A stretch of DNA of 34,496 bases from positions 1 to 34,496 of the forward strand of contig CAIPFY010000181.1 of assembly GCA_903864435.1 (NCBI GenBank). Reading direction: 5' to 3'. The notes under the pieces were generated by a model, which was not told the origin of the DNA, searched no databases, and worked only from the letters and a program-made list of their open reading frames with translations. Shown here one piece after another: positions 18,150 through 27,639 of the stretch (positions are counted from its first letter, which is position 1; each line of letters starts with the position of its first letter). Made by a program: the position numbers and the translations under genes. The DNA comes from an uncultured Chloroflexota bacterium (GTDB lineage Bacteria > Chloroflexota > Anaerolineae > Aggregatilineales > Phototrophicaceae).

Positions 18150-20759
18150 ATGACCGAAACTGTTTCCTCCTCCCGCCGTGCCTTGATCGTTGCCAATGAT
18201 TTTGATGTGGTTATGCGCGTTCGGCAGGCGGTTGGGGGCGGTTCGGTGGCCTTGCAAACGGCATATAGCCATCAGGATGCTTTGTACGCGGCACAGAATA
18301 CGGAATTCGACGTTGTTTTTGTGCCTGCTGGAATGCAATCCCGCGAGACGGGTGAAGCGACGCCGCTGGCGCTGGCACAGCAAAAGCCCGATATTCCCAT
18401 CATCATGCTCAAGTCCGAGTATGATCCGTCCCCCAAGAATTTGCTCAGCAATGTTCATGTGACGACGCTGGCAGAAGCTGAGATTGCGCAGACTCTAGCG
18501 ACTGTCCTGCGGTTGAGTACGCGCAGTTTGCAACCGGCTGAGGGCAGCGCATCCGAGGAGTCCGACCCGACGCCAGCGGAGGAAATCGGGGCGTTGCTCA
18601 ATTTGAGCCGTTCACTGGCGGAAGTGCTGGATACCAGTGAAGTGCTGAACCGGATTGTGGAAGCAGCGCGGCGGTTGACCCACGCGGAAGAAGGGATGAT
18701 CCTGCTGCCGGATGAAGAAGGCGGGCAGTTGTTTTTGCGGGCGCGGGTGGGCATTGATATCGAAATCGCCCGCAACTTCCGGGTGAAGACCGAAGATACG
18801 CTGGCCGGACGGGTGTATGCCAGCGGACAGCCGTTATTGCTCGGTGGTCAGGGGCCGCAAAAGGTCAAAACCGAGTACCTTGTGAATGCACTGCTGTACG
18901 TTCCCATCCTGTATAAAGGTCAGTGTATGGGCGTGTTGGGGGTGAACAACAAGCAGTCGGACGAGGTGTTCAGTGCGCGGCATAAGGAGCTGCTTCAGAA
19001 CTTGGCCTCGTTTGCGGCTATCGCGCTGGAAAATGCGCGTTCGCACGAGGAGACAGTGGAACGTACCCGCGAATTGCAGACGCTAGTGGAAGCCAGTCAG
19101 GTCTTAAACACGTCGCTGACTCTGGGAACCACGCCTACCGCGATTTGCGACCAGTTAGTCCGGGTGGGCGATGTCAATCTGGTCGAAATATACGACTGGG
19201 ATCAGTACGGGGAACGGTTGCGGTTGCTGGCTCGCAGCATTCGCACGTTATGGCCGGCGGGGCAGGGGCCAGTGATCGAGCTGAAGGCACGCCCTCTGAT
19301 TAATCGCGCTGTGTTGAGTGGTCGCCCGGTTCGGATGTGGCGCGATGACGACGAACTGGATGCGAAGGAAGCGGTGGCGCTCAACCGGGCTGGTTTGATG
19401 GCGATCACGGTACTGCCTATTCGTGGCGGAGATCAACCGGTAGGGGCTGTTCTACTGTGTTTTGTGGATGAACCGCGCCACGCCCCCACGACTGAGACGT
19501 ATGCCCGTATTCAGCAGATGACGCTGGAACTGCTGGTTTCCATGCCCGACACCAGCGGGACGCGCTCATCGCCGCCGCTGCGGGTGCTGGAGGAAATGAA
19601 TCGGCTGACCGGGGCGGATTGGTGCGAGGTGGCGCTGCTGTCACCGGATCAGCAGTTGCTTAATGTGCAGCTTGCTGCGGGGAAAGCGGTTTGGATGGAT
19701 GCCCCCCAACCGGTTCTTGATTTGAGGCAAGCGGCTGATCTGGTGGAGGCCATGCGGTCTGGCAGACCCATCACCCGCCACATGGACACGCAGTTAATCA
19801 CCCCCAGCATTCGCGCTCTGTTGGAGAGGACGAACAGCCAAACGGTACTGGGGCTGCCCATGATGCAGCGCGGTCAACCGCAGGGGCTGGTGCTGTTCGG
19901 GGATGCCCGGCGCGGGCGTGTCTTCACCGCACGGGATATTGATCTGGGACGTGCGATTGTCAGTCAGGCGGCTACGGCGCTGGAAAATGCGCGTCTATTT
20001 TACCATCTGGAGCGCAGTCTGGCGGATTTGAAACAGGCGCAAGAACGACTGGTGCAAACGGCGCGGCTTTCGGCGATGGGCGAACTGGCGGCGGCGGTGG
20101 CGCACCAGATTAATAATCCGCTGACAACGATTATGGTGGATTCGGAGATGCTGTTGCTCGATGTGGAAGCGACATCTCCGATGTATAAATCGTTGCAATC
20201 TATCCACCGCGCCGGAAAACGTGCTTCTGGTGTGGCGCGGCGTTTGCTGGCGATTTCGCGGCCTAGCGATCCCGAGTCTCCCCCGGCGCGTATTGATGTG
20301 GTTGATACTATTGATGGGGTACTATCGCTGGTAAAATCACACATCGAACGCGATCATATTCGCCTGATCTGGAATCCGCCAACCGAGCCTTTGCCCCCTG
20401 TCTGGGCTGTGCCGGGGCAACTGGATGATATTTGGCTCAACCTGCTGATGAATGCGCATGATGCGCTTGCTGGTAGGCCGGATGCCCGCATTGGGATTGC
20501 CGTGAAATGTGCAGAGGAAGGCCCGTTGATGGTACGAATATGGGACAATGGCCCCGGAATACCTAACGGGATCATTGAGGAAATCTTTAAACCATTTTTT
20601 ACAACAAAACCCGTAGGCGAAGGAACTGGCTTGGGGTTGCACATTTGCCGACAGACCGCTGAACGGGTGAGCGGCAGCATTAACGTTAAGAGCGACCCGC
20701 AGGTAGGTACTGAATTTATTGTTCAACTTCCGGTCAAGCGAGGAAGGACTGACGTATGA
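18150..20759 (+). CDS. Soluble multi-GAF sensor histidine kinase with N-terminal degenerate receiver-like domain
   Basis: ORF 18147..20759. Receiver-like N-terminus, at least two and probably three GAF-like segments, HisKA H-box LAAAVAHQINNPLTTI, HATPase_c N/G boxes NLLMNAHDAL, DNGPGIPNGIIEEIFKPFFTTKPVGEGTGLGLHICRQ. Confidence 0.9.
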   Translation: MTETVSSSRRALIVANDFDVVMRVRQAVGGGSVALQTAYSHQDALYAAQNTEFDVVFVPAGMQSRETGEATPLALAQQKPDIPIIMLKSEYDPSPKNLLSNVHVTTLAEAEIAQTLATVLRLSTRSLQPAEGSASEESDPTPAEEIGALLNLSRSLAEVLDTSEVLNRIVEAARRLTHAEEGMILLPDEEGGQLFLRARVGIDIEIARNFRVKTEDTLAGRVYASGQPLLLGGQGPQKVKTEYLVNALLYVPILYKGQCMGVLGVNNKQSDEVFSARHKELLQNLASFAAIALENARSHEETVERTRELQTLVEASQVLNTSLTLGTTPTAICDQLVRVGDVNLVEIYDWDQYGERLRLLARSIRTLWPAGQGPVIELKARPLINRAVLSGRPVRMWRDDDELDAKEAVALNRAGLMAITVLPIRGGDQPVGAVLLCFVDEPRHAPTTETYARIQQMTLELLVSMPDTSGTRSSPPLRVLEEMNRLTGADWCEVALLSPDQQLLNVQLAAGKAVWMDAPQPVLDLRQAADLVEAMRSGRPITRHMDTQLITPSIRALLERTNSQTVLGLPMMQRGQPQGLVLFGDARRGRVFTARDIDLGRAIVSQAATALENARLFYHLERSLADLKQAQERLVQTARLSAMGELAAAVAHQINNPLTTIMVDSEMLLLDVEATSPMYKSLQSIHRAGKRASGVARRLLAISRPSDPESPPARIDVVDTIDGVLSLVKSHIERDHIRLIWNPPTEPLPPVWAVPGQLDDIWLNLLMNAHDALAGRPDARIGIAVKCAEEGPLMVRIWDNGPGIPNGIIEEIFKPFFTTKPVGEGTGLGLHICRQTAERVSGSINVKSDPQVGTEFIVQLPVKRGRTDV

Positions 20760-21442
20760 CATATATTCTAGCAGTGGATGATGACCCGGAAGTACTCGAT
20801 ACGCTGGGGCGCGTGTTGGCGCGTGAATCGTTCGATGTCGGGCTGGCAAAATCGGCAGCCGAGGCGCTTGAAATGCTGGATTTGCGCCATCCAGATGCGA
20901 TGATTCTGGACATCATCATGCCGGGTGTAGACGGTATTACCCTGTGCCGCAACTTGCGGCAGGATTCACGTTTTGCGGCGCTGCCCATTTTGTTCCTGAC
21001 TGCCAAAGGCTCGACTGATGATGTGGTGGATGGACTGGATGCAGGCGCGGATGATTATGTGGTGAAGCCGTTTGAACTGGCGGAACTGCGCGCCCGCATT
21101 TATGCGCTCTTGCGGCGCAGCAATCGTGAAACGCCGTCGGGTTCGGTGCTTGAATTAGATGACCTGCGCCTCGATTCCGATACCTATCAGGTGTGGATAC
21201 AAGGTCGCCAGATTCAACTGACATCCACCGAACATCGGCTGCTGCGCTACCTGATGGAAAACCCGAATCGGGCGCTTTCCCCCGCGCACCTTTTGCAGGC
21301 TGTCTGGGACTATCCGCCGGATACGGGTGATCCTGATCTGGTACGGGCGCATGTACGAAACCTGCGCGCCAAGCTGGAAAAGGACACGGATCGCCGCTAC
21401 ATTCGCACGATTCATGGCGTGGGCTATATGATTTCGAACTAA
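20756..21442 (+). CDS. OmpR/PhoB-family response regulator
   Basis: 228 aa; ATGA overlap with the kinase. Receiver VDDDPE, phospho-acceptor in MILDIIMPGVDG, FLTAKG, VVKPF; C-terminal winged helix VWDYPPDTGDPDLVRAHVRNLRAKLE...IRTIHGVGYMI. Confidence 0.93.
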   Translation: MTYILAVDDDPEVLDTLGRVLARESFDVGLAKSAAEALEMLDLRHPDAMILDIIMPGVDGITLCRNLRQDSRFAALPILFLTAKGSTDDVVDGLDAGADDYVVKPFELAELRARIYALLRRSNRETPSGSVLELDDLRLDSDTYQVWIQGRQIQLTSTEHRLLRYLMENPNRALSPAHLLQAVWDYPPDTGDPDLVRAHVRNLRAKLEKDTDRRYIRTIHGVGYMISN

Positions 21443-21461
21443 TTGTGATGGACTGTTCTGT

Positions 21462-21488
21462 CCGGGAGCGCAGTCCTCGCGTTCCCGG
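21462..21488 (+). terminator. Hairpin after the kinase/regulator operon
   Basis: CCGGGAGCGC-AGTCCTC-GCGTTCCCGG: 10 bp stem with one G-T wobble; weak T-tract. Confidence 0.4.
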
Positions 21489-21532
21489 TCCTAAAACCCC
21501 CTTAAATTCATGAAATATTCAGGTTGTTTCCT

Positions 21533-21561
21533 GTAACACCCGCGTAGGTTCAGTCTATACT
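21533..21561 (+). promoter_or_regulatory. Candidate promoter GTAACA-17-TATACT
   Basis: -10 TATACT at 21556-21561 with a 4/6 -35 at 17 bp, upstream of the second regulator. Confidence 0.4.
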
Positions 21562-21604
21562 AGAAGCACTTGTGTTGTATCAGTTCGTAGGATTGGTGCT
21601 TTCT

Positions 21605-22324
21605 ATGTATAGACTGCTGATTGTAGATGACGATACAGAAATTGTAGAAGTCATTATACATTTTCTGCAACGCGAAGGTTACGAAGTCGTTAATGTTCCT
21701 TCGTCAAAAGCGGCGCTGGCATGGCTCGCGATGGAGTCGCCGGATTTGTTTTTGCTCAGCACTTCCCTGCCTGAAATGGATGGGCTGGCGCTGTGCCGCC
21801 AACTTCGTGACGACCATCGTTTTATGGCGATCCCCATTTTGTTCATGACGGGACACCCCGGTTATCATGCGGCGTCGGAGGCGCTCGAAGCCGGCGGCGA
21901 TGATTACATTCGCAAGCCGTTCGCCCCCCGCGAGTTGGTGGCACGCATCCGGGCGCATTTGCGGCGCTATTCGGGCGTCAACCGCGACCCGCTACCCATT
22001 CTGCGGTTGCAGCCCGATACGATGACCATTTGTGTGAATGAACGCAGCGTCCCGCTGACTCATGTGGAATTTGATCTGATGATGTACCTGTGCGGGCGTC
22101 CGCATTATCTCCATTCCACACAGGATTTGCTGTCGGATGTGTGGCAGTATCCGATGGGGGCAGGGGATGGAGCGCTGGTTCGGAACCATATTCGGAACCT
22201 GCGGCGCAAACTGGAATTAGACCCTGACCGACCGGCGATTATTCAATCCCGTCACGGGCGGGGCTATTCGGTGCGGGCGCGGGTGCTGGTGGAAGACTCG
22301 CACCGCGCTGTTGCCAGTTGTTAA
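21605..22324 (+). CDS. OmpR/PhoB-family response regulator with non-canonical receiver (phospho-acceptor Asp replaced by Ser)
   Basis: ORF 21572..22324; likely ATG 21605 (MYRLLIVDDDTE...). Receiver PDLFLLSTSLPEMDG, FMTGHPG, YIRKPF; winged helix VWQYPMGAGDGALVRNHIRNLRRKLE...IQSRHGRGYSV. Confidence 0.9.
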   Translation: MYRLLIVDDDTEIVEVIIHFLQREGYEVVNVPSSKAALAWLAMESPDLFLLSTSLPEMDGLALCRQLRDDHRFMAIPILFMTGHPGYHAASEALEAGGDDYIRKPFAPRELVARIRAHLRRYSGVNRDPLPILRLQPDTMTICVNERSVPLTHVEFDLMMYLCGRPHYLHSTQDLLSDVWQYPMGAGDGALVRNHIRNLRRKLELDPDRPAIIQSRHGRGYSVRARVLVEDSHRAVASC

Positions 22325-22328
22325 GCTG

Positions 22329-22361
22329 AACGGCCTGTTTCTCACACAAGGACAGGCCGTT
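22329..22361 (+). terminator. Probable terminator hairpin after the second response regulator
   Basis: AACGGCCTGT - 13 nt loop - ACAGGCCGTT, perfect 10 bp stem just after the stop at 22324; T-tract weak. Confidence 0.5.
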
Positions 22362-22572
22362 TGTGATGCCATTACCCCCTGTAGAACATCGCGCATCGTT
22401 TGAATCTGCCGTTCATGCAACCGCAAACGGCCTTCTTCGCAGGCTATTTTGCTGACAAAACCCTATCATTTTCTTATCACAACCCGAAGATGCCGCGCCT
22501 AAACGTTGTGGTATCATGAAATTGCCGTTGATGGATTAAACGGCGTCAAACATTGACCATGAGGGACGTGCG

Positions 22573-23715
22573 ATGCGTAAGCTAGGACAGCAGATCTTAC
22601 AAATCCTCGATGGCACTCCCGCCGTGTACGGGACACCTGCACGCGGTCAAAGCGTTGTGGAGCTGGCACTCGTTACGCCAATTTTAATCGTCTTGTTGAT
22701 GGGGTTGGCGGAGATTGGCTGGTTTGCCAACAACTACCTGATTTTGCTGGAAACGACCCGCGTCGGCGCACGGTTTGGTACTGTGCAGACGGGCGATACG
22801 AGTCCGCTGGAATGGAATAATCAGGCCAGCCCGTCGCCCGATGCTTTCGCGTTGTCTCCCGATCAAGACTTCCTTGCGCGGCGTTTCCGTTCCTGCGAAG
22901 AAGTGCGTCAGTTTGCCGAGATTCAGGGCTTTTACAACCTGCTGACGTGCGTGATGCTGCAATCTATGGCGCCGCTTACACTGCGCGGCCCCGGTGATCC
23001 CCAGTTGGATGCCACAACCCCGAATGTGGACGACATTGTAATTTCCGGTTTATCGTTCCAACTTGTAGACCCCAGCCATACCATCTGGAGCAAAACCTTC
23101 CAGTACGGGGCGCAGCAGGGGCGCACCTATCTTTCGCCATCGCTGATGACGGGGCTACCTTCAACGTCTGCGCAGGTGCTGGTAGTGGGGCGGTACCCGA
23201 CCAACGCCAACGAATGCACGGTGAACACGGACGGTAGTTACCGCGTTTGGGAACGTGACCCCTTCGATTATATTCAGGATGGGGGCCGCGATTGGTGGGT
23301 GGCTACCGGTTTTGCGGATGTAGAAGCGAACCGCAACTATCTGGAGTTGGAAGGTGCGGATACGTCAACGGCTGGTAATGCGACCTCATGGGAACGCCAG
23401 CGCGGGTTCTCGTGGACAGGGCAGCACACCATCACCGAGACAAACGGGCGCTGTGTGGGTTCGGAATGGTCTACTGATGAAGTCCAAGCCCTGATGAATC
23501 TGCCGAGTTTCAGCCTGACCACCACCAACAATCAGCAGCGCGGACGGTTGCCCAGTCAGGGAATGGTGCTGGTCGAAATGTTCTGGCGGCATGAACTGCT
23601 GTTGAAGAACCCGGTATTTAATCCTGTGTTCACGATACTCGGCCCCAACACGGTCATTAGTGTGTGGGCCGCGTTCCCGGTTCCGGCCATTGAGCCGCGA
23701 ATTCGTTACGAATAG
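22573..23715 (+). CDS. TadE-like pilus assembly/surface protein
   Basis: 380 aa; N-terminal GQSVVELALVTPILIVLLMGLAEIGWFANNYLILLETTRVGARFG is a TadE signature (prepilin-like E, single TM). Confidence 0.8.
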   Translation: MRKLGQQILQILDGTPAVYGTPARGQSVVELALVTPILIVLLMGLAEIGWFANNYLILLETTRVGARFGTVQTGDTSPLEWNNQASPSPDAFALSPDQDFLARRFRSCEEVRQFAEIQGFYNLLTCVMLQSMAPLTLRGPGDPQLDATTPNVDDIVISGLSFQLVDPSHTIWSKTFQYGAQQGRTYLSPSLMTGLPSTSAQVLVVGRYPTNANECTVNTDGSYRVWERDPFDYIQDGGRDWWVATGFADVEANRNYLELEGADTSTAGNATSWERQRGFSWTGQHTITETNGRCVGSEWSTDEVQALMNLPSFSLTTTNNQQRGRLPSQGMVLVEMFWRHELLLKNPVFNPVFTILGPNTVISVWAAFPVPAIEPRIRYE

Positions 23716-23730
23716 GAATAAGGAGACACG

Positions 23731-26673
23731 ATGAAGCAGCGTCTCTTCACTAGCACAATGAATCGTCTGGTTCGGCGGGGCGCACCCGGCCAGACCATTG
23801 TCATCATGGCTATCGCGTTCATCGTCTTGCTTGCGTTTGTGGGCATTGTGACGGATGTTTCGCTGTTGTTCGTGCGCTATAGCACGCTGCGCCGTGCAGT
23901 GGATGCGGCGGCGGTGTCGGCTGCCGGACAGATTCGCCGCACGGTTGCCAATTCGACGGAACTGGCAAGCGCGGCTACACAGGGTGGAACACAGGAGCAG
24001 ATTGAAGCGCGTGCGGCGGGCTATGCCTATGCACGTAATGTTGCTACTGTGAACCTTGCTGCGCGTCAGTTCATCGAGTTCTACGGGCTGAGTCCGACGA
24101 ATGTGCTGGTGAACGATTGCGCCACGATGCCGGCATTGGATGCCGCGACTCTGGATAATCCGGCCTATCAAACCCGTTCCGACGTGGTGTTGTATAACGA
24201 GCTGGAGTGCGATTACCGCTTGCAACCGCGTAAACTGGTGAAGGTTACGGCGCAGGTGGATTCGCCAACGGTGTTCCTGCGGCTGATCGGCTGGGGGAAT
24301 GTTCGTCTGGAAGCCTCCGCGATTTCGGAAACCGCCGTGATTGATGTGGTGATGATCTTCGACGCTTCCGAATCGATGCTCAATCAGACTACTTACAATG
24401 ACTGGGAAAAAGTGCCGTCGCCTGTGCCGGGTAGCACCACGCTGGAAGTGGATACCGTCAACACGATCAACTGGGGGATGCGCTATTCGATCCCGCGTAT
24501 GGATACCGGCACGGGCGCGATTTCGCCGCAATATTACAATGCCGCCGACCCAACGGGCGACTTGTATTACTACTCGCGGGCATGGACAACCTTCTTGAGC
24601 AAGACCAACCCGCAAATCGTGGGCGAAGGCCGCACGAACGGCACGATCAACCCCGCTTCTTTTGATGCGAAGGTGGTGGTGCGCCCCTACATTGTGGATG
24701 CCGGCAATAATGCCACCGTGTCCACCTTTTCAGACTCGCGCAATCCCCGCACAGAATGCCGCGTCCGCTTCTATCCGGCAGGGCAGGCCATCCCGATGTC
24801 GAACGGGACGGGCGATTATGTCGTGACTGATGATGTGTATCAGGAACAGACGGCTATTCTGGGGACAGCGCCGACGATTGCGCCTAGCGGTTCGACCGGC
24901 ACATGGCAACCCTACTACGATGGCTTTGTCCCTGCTTATAACTACTTCGGCTGCTGCAACGATCCGAATGGCGACCAGAACTTTGACGATCTCATTTGCC
25001 AGCCATTCCGACAGGTGCGTAACTCTGCTGAGGCTTTCCTCGACCGTATTGATTTCAATCGCGGCGACCGTGTGGCGTTCGTGACGTTTGACCGTGATGC
25101 GTTTCTTGTTGACCCGGATGGTTCGGCTGGCTCGGAAGTCCACATGATTACCCGTCAGGACGTGGCGCTGAAGGCGTTGCGACAGATCGTGGGTGTGCGT
25201 GCGGAGCCGAACTTCTACGCCGATACCAATAACAATGGTCAGTGGGATGGGTTTGTGGTGGGCGGTGCGCCTTTCAATGCCAGCGACCCCACTAACAGCG
25301 GCAAGGTCTACAGCTACCGCTATAACCAGAATGCCGGCAGCACGGAATACAATTTCGCAACCAGCCAGTACACCACCCCCGGCGGGTTTGATGGACGCGC
25401 CATCCAGAACCTAACCGATTATCCGATCAAGGATAACTGCTTCTGGACAACCGCGATGTTGCCGTGGCCGTTGAGCATCTACAGCTCACCCGCCAATGAA
25501 ACCGCGAACGGCGCAGAACCCAACTACATTCCATTTGGCGATCAGACGGCGGCGCGGTTGGGGCTGCGCGTGGCTTCACGTTACCCGAACCCGCTGGCCG
25601 CGCAGGGTGTGACCACCACCCTGATGCACCCTAACCTGAATGACCCTTCGTGGGAAGCCTTGATGACTTTCCCGCAGGCCTCCAAGCAGGGTAATAAGCC
25701 TCGTTTCGCCTATGAAGTGGCGGGGGGGTGTCGTGGCTCGAACGTGGGTTCGGCGCTGCGGCAGGCCAATAACGCGCTGCTTGACCCGGATACCGTGCGC
25801 GTGAATGGCGCGGTGTGGGTGATGGTGATGCTGGGTGATGGCGCGGCGGCAGGCAGCGATCCGGTGCGGCGCGGCGGTGCGAATGGCACTCTCTCGCGCG
25901 CCAATCCGTATTCCAGCACGAACGCCCCCCCGGTTTCTGGCGATTACGGCTCGTATGGGCTTTGCCCGTATGGTCTGCCGACGGCGACCGGCATGGGCGA
26001 ATTGGTGGGCGGCGGCGGCACATGGGAATCGCGTCCGCCGCGTTGTATGGATGAGTTTCCAGTCAGCCGCCATTTCTGCTTTAACCCGTATGACAATCAG
26101 GACAGCGCGGGTGCCGTCTATATTGATCTGAATGACTCTGAAGAATGCCAGAACCAGTATGATGTGGATGATTTTGCCCGCGACTGGGCGGATTTCATCG
26201 GCCTGAGCGACCCGTTCCCGGCGCTGAGTGTGGCAGACCCCGGTCGTAACGCGCTGCAACTGCCGACGATTTTCACTATCGGTTTCGGTCTGGATTTCCA
26301 GCAGGGCGATGGCAGCTGCACCGCCAATATCAACGACTGCTTAGGCGAGGAATTGCTGCGTTACATCGCCGATGTGGGCGACAACAACCGCCTCGATACG
26401 GATTATCAGCAGGATTATAAAGGCACGCCTTCGGTGGATAAGAATCTGGCGGCAGGCGACTCGTATGGTTCACGTGGCCCGTGCGAAGGGGTTGTGCTGG
26501 GCGGGTATGCAGATGCCGAAGCTATTCCGGCCTCGCAAATCGAGACGCTGCTCATTAATCCTTTGCCACCTAAACAGAACTGCGGCAACTATTTTAATGC
26601 GCCAGATGCTGCTAAGTTGGACAGCGTGTTCAACGAAATCGCCTCGCGCATGTTTACACGTCTGACCCGCTAG
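23731..26673 (+). CDS. TadG-like membrane-anchored protein with von Willebrand factor A domain
   Basis: 980 aa; GQTIVIMAIAFIVLLAFVGIVTDVSLLFVRYSTLRRAVDAAAVSAA (TadG-like N-terminus), vWA MIDAS VVMIFDASESM, later RVAFVTFDRDAF and VMVMLGDG. AAGGAG RBS upstream. Confidence 0.85.
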   Translation: MKQRLFTSTMNRLVRRGAPGQTIVIMAIAFIVLLAFVGIVTDVSLLFVRYSTLRRAVDAAAVSAAGQIRRTVANSTELASAATQGGTQEQIEARAAGYAYARNVATVNLAARQFIEFYGLSPTNVLVNDCATMPALDAATLDNPAYQTRSDVVLYNELECDYRLQPRKLVKVTAQVDSPTVFLRLIGWGNVRLEASAISETAVIDVVMIFDASESMLNQTTYNDWEKVPSPVPGSTTLEVDTVNTINWGMRYSIPRMDTGTGAISPQYYNAADPTGDLYYYSRAWTTFLSKTNPQIVGEGRTNGTINPASFDAKVVVRPYIVDAGNNATVSTFSDSRNPRTECRVRFYPAGQAIPMSNGTGDYVVTDDVYQEQTAILGTAPTIAPSGSTGTWQPYYDGFVPAYNYFGCCNDPNGDQNFDDLICQPFRQVRNSAEAFLDRIDFNRGDRVAFVTFDRDAFLVDPDGSAGSEVHMITRQDVALKALRQIVGVRAEPNFYADTNNNGQWDGFVVGGAPFNASDPTNSGKVYSYRYNQNAGSTEYNFATSQYTTPGGFDGRAIQNLTDYPIKDNCFWTTAMLPWPLSIYSSPANETANGAEPNYIPFGDQTAARLGLRVASRYPNPLAAQGVTTTLMHPNLNDPSWEALMTFPQASKQGNKPRFAYEVAGGCRGSNVGSALRQANNALLDPDTVRVNGAVWVMVMLGDGAAAGSDPVRRGGANGTLSRANPYSSTNAPPVSGDYGSYGLCPYGLPTATGMGELVGGGGTWESRPPRCMDEFPVSRHFCFNPYDNQDSAGAVYIDLNDSEECQNQYDVDDFARDWADFIGLSDPFPALSVADPGRNALQLPTIFTIGFGLDFQQGDGSCTANINDCLGEELLRYIADVGDNNRLDTDYQQDYKGTPSVDKNLAAGDSYGSRGPCEGVVLGGYADAEAIPASQIETLLINPLPPKQNCGNYFNAPDAAKLDSVFNEIASRMFTRLTR

Positions 26674-26685
26674 GGAGAGAGAGGG

Positions 26686-27639
26686 GTGCCGATGAGCATT
26701 CATCAACCTGCCGAATTGTCGGCACGAGGGCGAAAAGGCCAAACACTGGCTGAATTTGCCCTGACTTTGCCAGTCCTGTTAATCCTGATGTTCGGGGTGA
26801 TCGAGTTTGGTCGCGTGTTTCAGGCGTGGGTGACGCTTCAGAATGCGGCTCGTGCGGCGGCGCGTTATGCCAGCACCGGCATGTATGATGAAAACACGTT
26901 TACCATGAACTTGAACCTGAACTCAGCCACACCTGCCGATTCCACCGGATTAATCCCGTGTGTGAACGATGGGAATCAACCCGGCTACGACTTCGCCAAT
27001 AATGGCGATTCGGTGCAAGACCCTGACCAACGTGGCACCAAAACATTGTACGATCCCCCCGGTCTGGATATGGGGGCGATCGAGGTTTACAACGGCGGCT
27101 TGGAAAGCCTGTTTGCCACATGGAACGACGGGGCGAACTGCGATCCGTTCAATGCCGATCATCAGGAAATGCGGCGCGATATGGCGCGTATCCTGTCAAT
27201 CATGCTGGAAGCGCAGCGCGGTTCGGCGGGTCTGTCAATTCAGCCGTTCCAATTCAACCTCAGCGGTGATAAGGCGCAGGTTGTCAGCGGCAACTGGCCG
27301 TGGTTCCGCGTGTGGCAGGTTCCTGACCCGAATATCAATCAGCGGTCGTATTTTGATGTGTCCATCTGTAGTTCCCGTCGGCTTACTAACAGCAGCAATT
27401 CGACGTACTACAGCATTTCTGGGCAGCAGCAGGATACGCGCTTTATCACCTATCAGGGCGACACCACGCTGGTGACGCCGAACAATCTGGCGTTGGACGG
27501 TGGTTCCACGCCGCCGCTGCCTGTGCCCGGTTGTTTGTTGAATGAAGTGCAGGCGGCGAGTGATACACAGGCCACCCATAAGGCGGCAAGCCCTGGTCTG
27601 ATCCGGGTGGGCCAGCCGATACGGTGTATGTCACAGTGA
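26686..27639 (+). CDS. TadE-like protein, N-terminal part (apparently frameshifted near its 3' end)
   Basis: KGQTLAEFALTLPVLLILMFGVIEFGRVFQAWVTLQNAARAAARYAS is a TadE signature. The C-terminal tail SPGLIRVGQPIRCMSQ looks out of frame; the expected VTVTFNHPLITPL continues in another frame. Confidence 0.75.
   Translation: MPMSIHQPAELSARGRKGQTLAEFALTLPVLLILMFGVIEFGRVFQAWVTLQNAARAAARYASTGMYDENTFTMNLNLNSATPADSTGLIPCVNDGNQPGYDFANNGDSVQDPDQRGTKTLYDPPGLDMGAIEVYNGGLESLFATWNDGANCDPFNADHQEMRRDMARILSIMLEAQRGSAGLSIQPFQFNLSGDKAQVVSGNWPWFRVWQVPDPNINQRSYFDVSICSSRRLTNSSNSTYYSISGQQQDTRFITYQGDTTLVTPNNLALDGGSTPPLPVPGCLLNEVQAASDTQATHKAASPGLIRVGQPIRCMSQ

Noticed and set aside
22325-22572. Possible tRNA or small RNA gene in the largest intergenic regions (also 29136-29348)
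   Set aside because: No cloverleaf, anticodon arm or GTTCRANNC T-loop; hairpins are better explained as terminators.
23386-24615. 409 aa minus-strand ORF
   Set aside because: Antisense to strongly supported TadE/TadG-like genes; Arg/His-rich shadow ORF.
27582-27636. Programmed -1 ribosomal frameshift signal
   Set aside because: No canonical slippery heptamer in the allowed interval; kept only as an alternative explanation in the frameshift finding.
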